Assembly: GCA_047974405.1 (NCBI GenBank)
Contig: JBKECI010000028.1
Location: 1-64,000 of the forward strand
Source of the DNA: UPXZ01 sp047974405
GTDB lineage: Bacteria > Bacteroidota > Bacteroidia > Bacteroidales > Paludibacteraceae
DNA: 64,000 nt
Direction of reading: 5' to 3'
Below the pieces are notes generated by a model. It ran no database searches. It had not been told where the DNA came from and was given only the letters and a program-made list of their open reading frames with translations. Positions 60,722 to 64,000 of the stretch are shown here, in pieces (position 1 is the first letter of the stretch; each line of letters opens with the position of its first letter). The position numbers and the translations under genes were made by a program.

Positions 60722-60729
60722 CAAAGATA
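60722..60729 (-). promoter_or_regulatory. -7 promoter box for the Ada-like gene
   Basis: TATCTTTG on the minus strand, 30 bases before the ATG. Confidence 0.55.
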
Positions 60730-60831
60730 AATATCCCAAAAGCAGTAAACAACCCGATTTTTACTGAAAAAATGATTTGTACTCGTTTTTCTTCGAAATG
60801 AGAAATAATCGGTAAGTGATTTTAAAATTGT

Positions 60832-61935
60832 TTATTCCGTTCCTTTTGATAATTCTGTTCCAATCCCTTTTATCGTTTCTTTGTCTATCTGAATAGTTTG
60901 GGTAGGGAATGCGAAGTCCAATCCGGCATTGTTAAACTGTTCCAATATCTGCAAGTTTATTTCAGATGGCGAATCAAAAACATCGGTAGGCTTGGTTATG
61001 TAGTAACAAAAGCGGATATTCAACGAAAAATCCCCAAAAGAGTGAAAAGTAGCCGAAATGTCTGAATTGCTTACCATAGGGTGAGACAACGCTATATTTT
61101 TTAGTATTTCGAGAGCTTTTTGCATTTGTTTGTGTGATGTGGAGTATGTTAAGCCGATAGTCATAACAACACGGTAAACAGGGGCTTCTGTAACATTTAA
61201 TACGGGTCCGTCCATTATTTTGTAGTTGGGAATGATAACCATCCGCTTATCAAAAGTTCTGATACGGGTACTTCTGAGCCCAATGCTTTCTACCACTCCA
61301 TCGTAGTTGCTAATCACAATCCTGTCGCCTATTCGGTAAGTGCCGTCTGATAATATAACAAATCCTCCAAAAATATTTTTTATTGTATCTTGCGCTGCCA
61401 AGGCCAAAGCAATACCTCCAACGCCTAAGGTACCGAGAAGTGCTCCCAAATTGACTCCGACATTGTTCAAAGCCATAATTAGCCCGATGCTCCAAACAAT
61501 GAAAGAGGTGGTTTTTTTGAGTAATGATATCTTGTGTTCGTCCAAATAGTGTTTGCCTGTATTGTTTGAGTCATCATCGTTTTTGGGGATAAGATATTCT
61601 TCTATCAAGGCGTGTATCAAGCCGTTGGCAAACCATGTGGCGTTTATTGCAATAAGAATTTTGTAAGACTGTGAAATGTATTTGTGAACTTCCACACTTA
61701 ATTGAAGACGGCTGAGTGCAATCCAAATAGCAGCCAGCACAATCCCAAAAAGCAATGGAGATTGCAACGTCTTGAATAGGAGAGGGGTCAGTTTCAGGTT
61801 TGTTCTTTTTGTTTTCGATATTACTTTTTTATTGATGGACAATACGATTTTACTCACTAGAAACGAACCGATAATAATTGCAAACGAAATCAACCACTCC
61901 TTTAGCGAGTTACCGTAATAGATGTTTTCTAACAT
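60832..61935 (-). CDS. MscS-family mechanosensitive channel
   Basis: A 367-aa inner-membrane channel that opens on membrane tension to relieve osmotic shock. Four or five hydrophobic segments lie in the first 200 residues. The pore helix contains NNVGVNLGALLGTLGVGGIALALAAQD (given here in part, about 185-210) with the Gly/Ala packing typical of MscS TM3, followed by the beta domain (YRIGDRIVISNYDGVVESIGLRSTRIRTFD, shortened) and the C-terminal alpha-beta domain. The ATG at 61935 is chosen because the longer frame runs into nadE. It lies 40 bases after nadE on the same strand. Confidence 0.92.
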   Translation of the reverse strand: MLENIYYGNSLKEWLISFAIIIGSFLVSKIVLSINKKVISKTKRTNLKLTPLLFKTLQSPLLFGIVLAAIWIALSRLQLSVEVHKYISQSYKILIAINATWFANGLIHALIEEYLIPKNDDDSNNTGKHYLDEHKISLLKKTTSFIVWSIGLIMALNNVGVNLGALLGTLGVGGIALALAAQDTIKNIFGGFVILSDGTYRIGDRIVISNYDGVVESIGLRSTRIRTFDKRMVIIPNYKIMDGPVLNVTEAPVYRVVMTIGLTYSTSHKQMQKALEILKNIALSHPMVSNSDISATFHSFGDFSLNIRFCYYITKPTDVFDSPSEINLQILEQFNNAGLDFAFPTQTIQIDKETIKGIGTELSKGTE

Positions 61936-61975
61936 AAAAATTCTTTTTTTTTTCTGTATAATTAAATTGTGTGTT

Positions 61976-63871
61976 TTATAATTCAAACGAAATGGCATCG
62001 CTAGGCATACGCCAGTCGCCTCTTGGAGAGAGATTGATACTCCCCACTTTTGGACCGTCCGGAATGCACGAGCGCTTAAACTGCATTGCAAAGAAACGTT
62101 TCAAAAATACTCTCAACCACTTTTCGATGGTTTCGGTGTCGTATTTATCGATAAAAGCGTTGCAGGCTAAAAAATGTATTTTTTTTGGAGAAAATCCGAA
62201 ACGGACAAAATAGTAGAGAAAGAAGTCATGAAGTTCATAAGGACCAACAGTTTCTTCCGTTTTTTGCAAAATTTCCCCATCTTTGGTTGGTGGTAGCAAT
62301 TCGGGGCTTACGGGGGTTTTTATAATATCTTCGAGTATTTCTTTTGATGCCGAGTCCAATTGTGTGGCAGCCCAATTAACCAAATACCTTACCAGTGTTT
62401 TGGGTACACCGTTGTTTACGGCATACATAGATATGTGATCGCCGTTATAGGTACTCCAACCCAGAGCCATTTCAGACAAATCGCCCGTGCCTACAACAAA
62501 ACCGTTGTACTTGTTTGACAAGTCCATCAATATTTGCGTACGCTCGCGGGCTTGTACATTTTCGTAGGTTACGTCATGAATGTCGGGATTATGACCGATG
62601 TCTTTGAAATGTTGCAAGGCAGCCTCTTTAATAGATATCTCTTGCGCGGTAATTCCCAACGATTGCATCAGCGATACAGCGTTGTGATAGGTTCTGTCTG
62701 TAGTTCCAAACCCCGGCATTGTAACTCCTATCACTTTTTTACGGTTGTAGCCAAGTTTATCGGCTGTTTTTACACACACAAGTAGGGCAAGTGTAGAGTC
62801 CAACCCTCCCGAAATACCTACTATAACATTTTCCGAGCGTGTATGTTGCCAGCGTTTTGCCAATCCGCCTACCTGAATAGAAAAAATTTCTTCGCAGCTT
62901 TCGTCCCTCATTGTAAGGGCCGGAATGAAAGGGTGGGGGAGAAATTGGCGAGATAGTTCGAATTTTTGCGTGGATAGATTATCGTCAAAAGTTACTTTCT
63001 CGGCTTGTGGAGTGTGTACGTCAAAGTGGTAGTTGGAGTTTTTCATCCTCTCGTTGCGAAGAAGTTCAACATCCAATTCGCTGAAAATAAGTTGTGATTC
63101 GAAATTAAATCGCTCTCCTTCTTTGAGGAGTTTTCCGTTCTCGGCAATTATGGCGCTGCCTGAGTAAACTACATCGGTAGTGCTTTCTCCATTGCCTGCC
63201 GATGAGTAGATGTAACCCGAATAACATCTTGCTGATTGTTGGAGTATTAAGTTTTCTCGATAGCGATTTTTGGCAATAAGTTCGTTGCTTGCCGACAAAT
63301 TGAAAATAAAATCGGCACCCTGCACGCACAAATACGAACTTGGTGGTATCGGCATCCACAAGTCCTCGCAAATTTCTATCGCAAACGAGTAATCGCGAGT
63401 TTCAAAAATCAATTGACGGCTAAAAGCAGCGCTTTTTCCAGTCAAAATAATTTGTTCGTTGCGAATATCGGCTCCCGATGCGAACCATCTTTTTTCGTAA
63501 AATTCGTTGTTGTTTGGTAAGTTGATTTTGGGAACAACCCCTAAAATGTCTCCTTTCCTGATAACTACCGCCACATTGAAGATTTGCTTGTTGAAACGCA
63601 CGGGCATTCCTACCAAGATAGTGATGTCTTTATCCATAGAAAAAGATATAATTTCGGCAAGGGCATTTTCGGAGTCGTCGAGCAATTTTTTTTGAAAAAA
63701 CAAATCGGCGCAAGTGTATCCCGTAATGCTTAATTCCGGGAAACATACTGCTTGTACTCCATTCTTTACAGCCAGTGAGACAAGTTCTTTTATTTTAGCG
63801 GTGTTGAATTTACAATCGGCTACCCGAAGTTCGGGTACGGCAGCCGCTACGCGCACAAATCCGTATTCCAT
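61976..63871 (-). CDS. nadE: Glutamine-dependent NAD+ synthetase
   Basis: A 631-aa bifunctional enzyme that amidates nicotinic acid adenine dinucleotide. The N-terminal CN-hydrolase/glutaminase domain (about 5-280) has Glu46 in CFPELSITGY, Lys in VPKINLP, and the nucleophilic Cys in AIEICEDLW. The synthetase domain (about 320-631) has the P-loop GISGGLDSTLALL and TGDLSEMALGWSTYNGD. It is the long glutamine-dependent type, distinct from the short ammonia-only NadE. The remaining 129 bases to the window end show no gene. Confidence 0.96.
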   Translation of the reverse strand: MEYGFVRVAAAVPELRVADCKFNTAKIKELVSLAVKNGVQAVCFPELSITGYTCADLFFQKKLLDDSENALAEIISFSMDKDITILVGMPVRFNKQIFNVAVVIRKGDILGVVPKINLPNNNEFYEKRWFASGADIRNEQIILTGKSAAFSRQLIFETRDYSFAIEICEDLWMPIPPSSYLCVQGADFIFNLSASNELIAKNRYRENLILQQSARCYSGYIYSSAGNGESTTDVVYSGSAIIAENGKLLKEGERFNFESQLIFSELDVELLRNERMKNSNYHFDVHTPQAEKVTFDDNLSTQKFELSRQFLPHPFIPALTMRDESCEEIFSIQVGGLAKRWQHTRSENVIVGISGGLDSTLALLVCVKTADKLGYNRKKVIGVTMPGFGTTDRTYHNAVSLMQSLGITAQEISIKEAALQHFKDIGHNPDIHDVTYENVQARERTQILMDLSNKYNGFVVGTGDLSEMALGWSTYNGDHISMYAVNNGVPKTLVRYLVNWAATQLDSASKEILEDIIKTPVSPELLPPTKDGEILQKTEETVGPYELHDFFLYYFVRFGFSPKKIHFLACNAFIDKYDTETIEKWLRVFLKRFFAMQFKRSCIPDGPKVGSINLSPRGDWRMPSDAISFEL

Positions 63872-64000
63872 AGTTAAAGTGTTATTTTTCTATCTTTTGA
63901 GTGAGAAATTATTTTTGATTGTAATAATAGGATATACTGAAGGAGATGTATAAGTATCGTACATGTTTTTCAAATACAGACGGGAGGCTATAATCTTCTT

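Noticed and set aside
1..64000. Defence island, prophage, CRISPR or secondary-metabolite cluster
   Set aside because: No cas, restriction, toxin-antitoxin, phage structural or NRPS/PKS genes are present; the lone methyltransferase and IS element are not enough.

Overview
This 64 kb window looks like ordinary chromosome from a Bacteroidales bacterium (phylum Bacteroidota). Three lines of evidence agree. Promoters have the Bacteroidota form, a -7 box TAnnTTTG with a -33 TTTG about 19-21 bases upstream; it is clearest ahead of the tRNA-Ser, tRNA-Gln, tRNA-Arg(CCT) and ECF sigma genes. Several proteins belong to families typical of the phylum (DUF3078, DUF5020, DUF5063, TamL, GldA, HU-SPOR fusion, GH97 SusB-like glucosidase, START-like protein). 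DNA is AT-rich and Shine-Dalgarno sequences are weak. I cannot name a genus; a Porphyromonadaceae/Dysgonomonadaceae/Paludibacteraceae-like relative is a guess.

Layout. 0-9 kb: tRNA-Ser, mltG, an ArsC-type reductase, DUF72, DUF3078, a carboxyltransferase plus biotin carrier pair, a HEAT-like/DUF721/glucosaminidase run, cytidine deaminase and a START-like protein. 9-20 kb: an OmpA-family porin, tyrS, tRNA-Gln, an LptF/G permease, tgt, a lone hisH, panD, panC, aroK, ansA, tdh. 20-30 kb: ppdK, a small secreted protein, rfbB, a membrane HU-SPOR protein, then a glycosyltransferase followed by the four genes hddA-gmhA-hddC-gmhB, a complete route from sedoheptulose-7-phosphate to GDP-D-glycero-alpha-D-manno-heptose. 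30-37 kb: mutS, tRNA-Arg(CCG), a 57-aa small protein gene behind an ECF sigma gene, and the DUF5063/exonuclease/RlmI-like operon ending in a possible 19-aa peptide. 37-50 kb: ROK regulator, DUF5020, M28 glutaminyl-cyclase-like lipoprotein, proB, an rRNA/tRNA methyltransferase, tamL, dtd, pssA, gldA, ruvB, a flippase and RNase HI. 50-64 kb: tRNA-Arg(CCT) with a possible gene remnant, rhomboid protease, a decayed IS1595-family insertion with intact ends and target-site duplication, M23 peptidase, pseudouridine synthase, GH97, an orphan adenine methyltransferase, recX, an Ada-like protein, MscS channel and nadE.

The genes serve mainly envelope building, tRNA and cofactor metabolism, and DNA repair. 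The only clear mobile DNA is the IS1595-type element. I found no CRISPR array, prophage, defence island or rRNA operon. The observations most worth a second look are a tRNA-Arg in which the nearly universal G19-C56 tertiary pair appears to be replaced by U19-A56, two small ORFs around the ECF sigma gene, the compact GDP-heptose cluster, a predicted leaderless HU-SPOR mRNA, and a tRNA-guanine transglycosylase without its zinc cysteines. Many start codons below were moved downstream because the promoter box lies inside the longer open frame.
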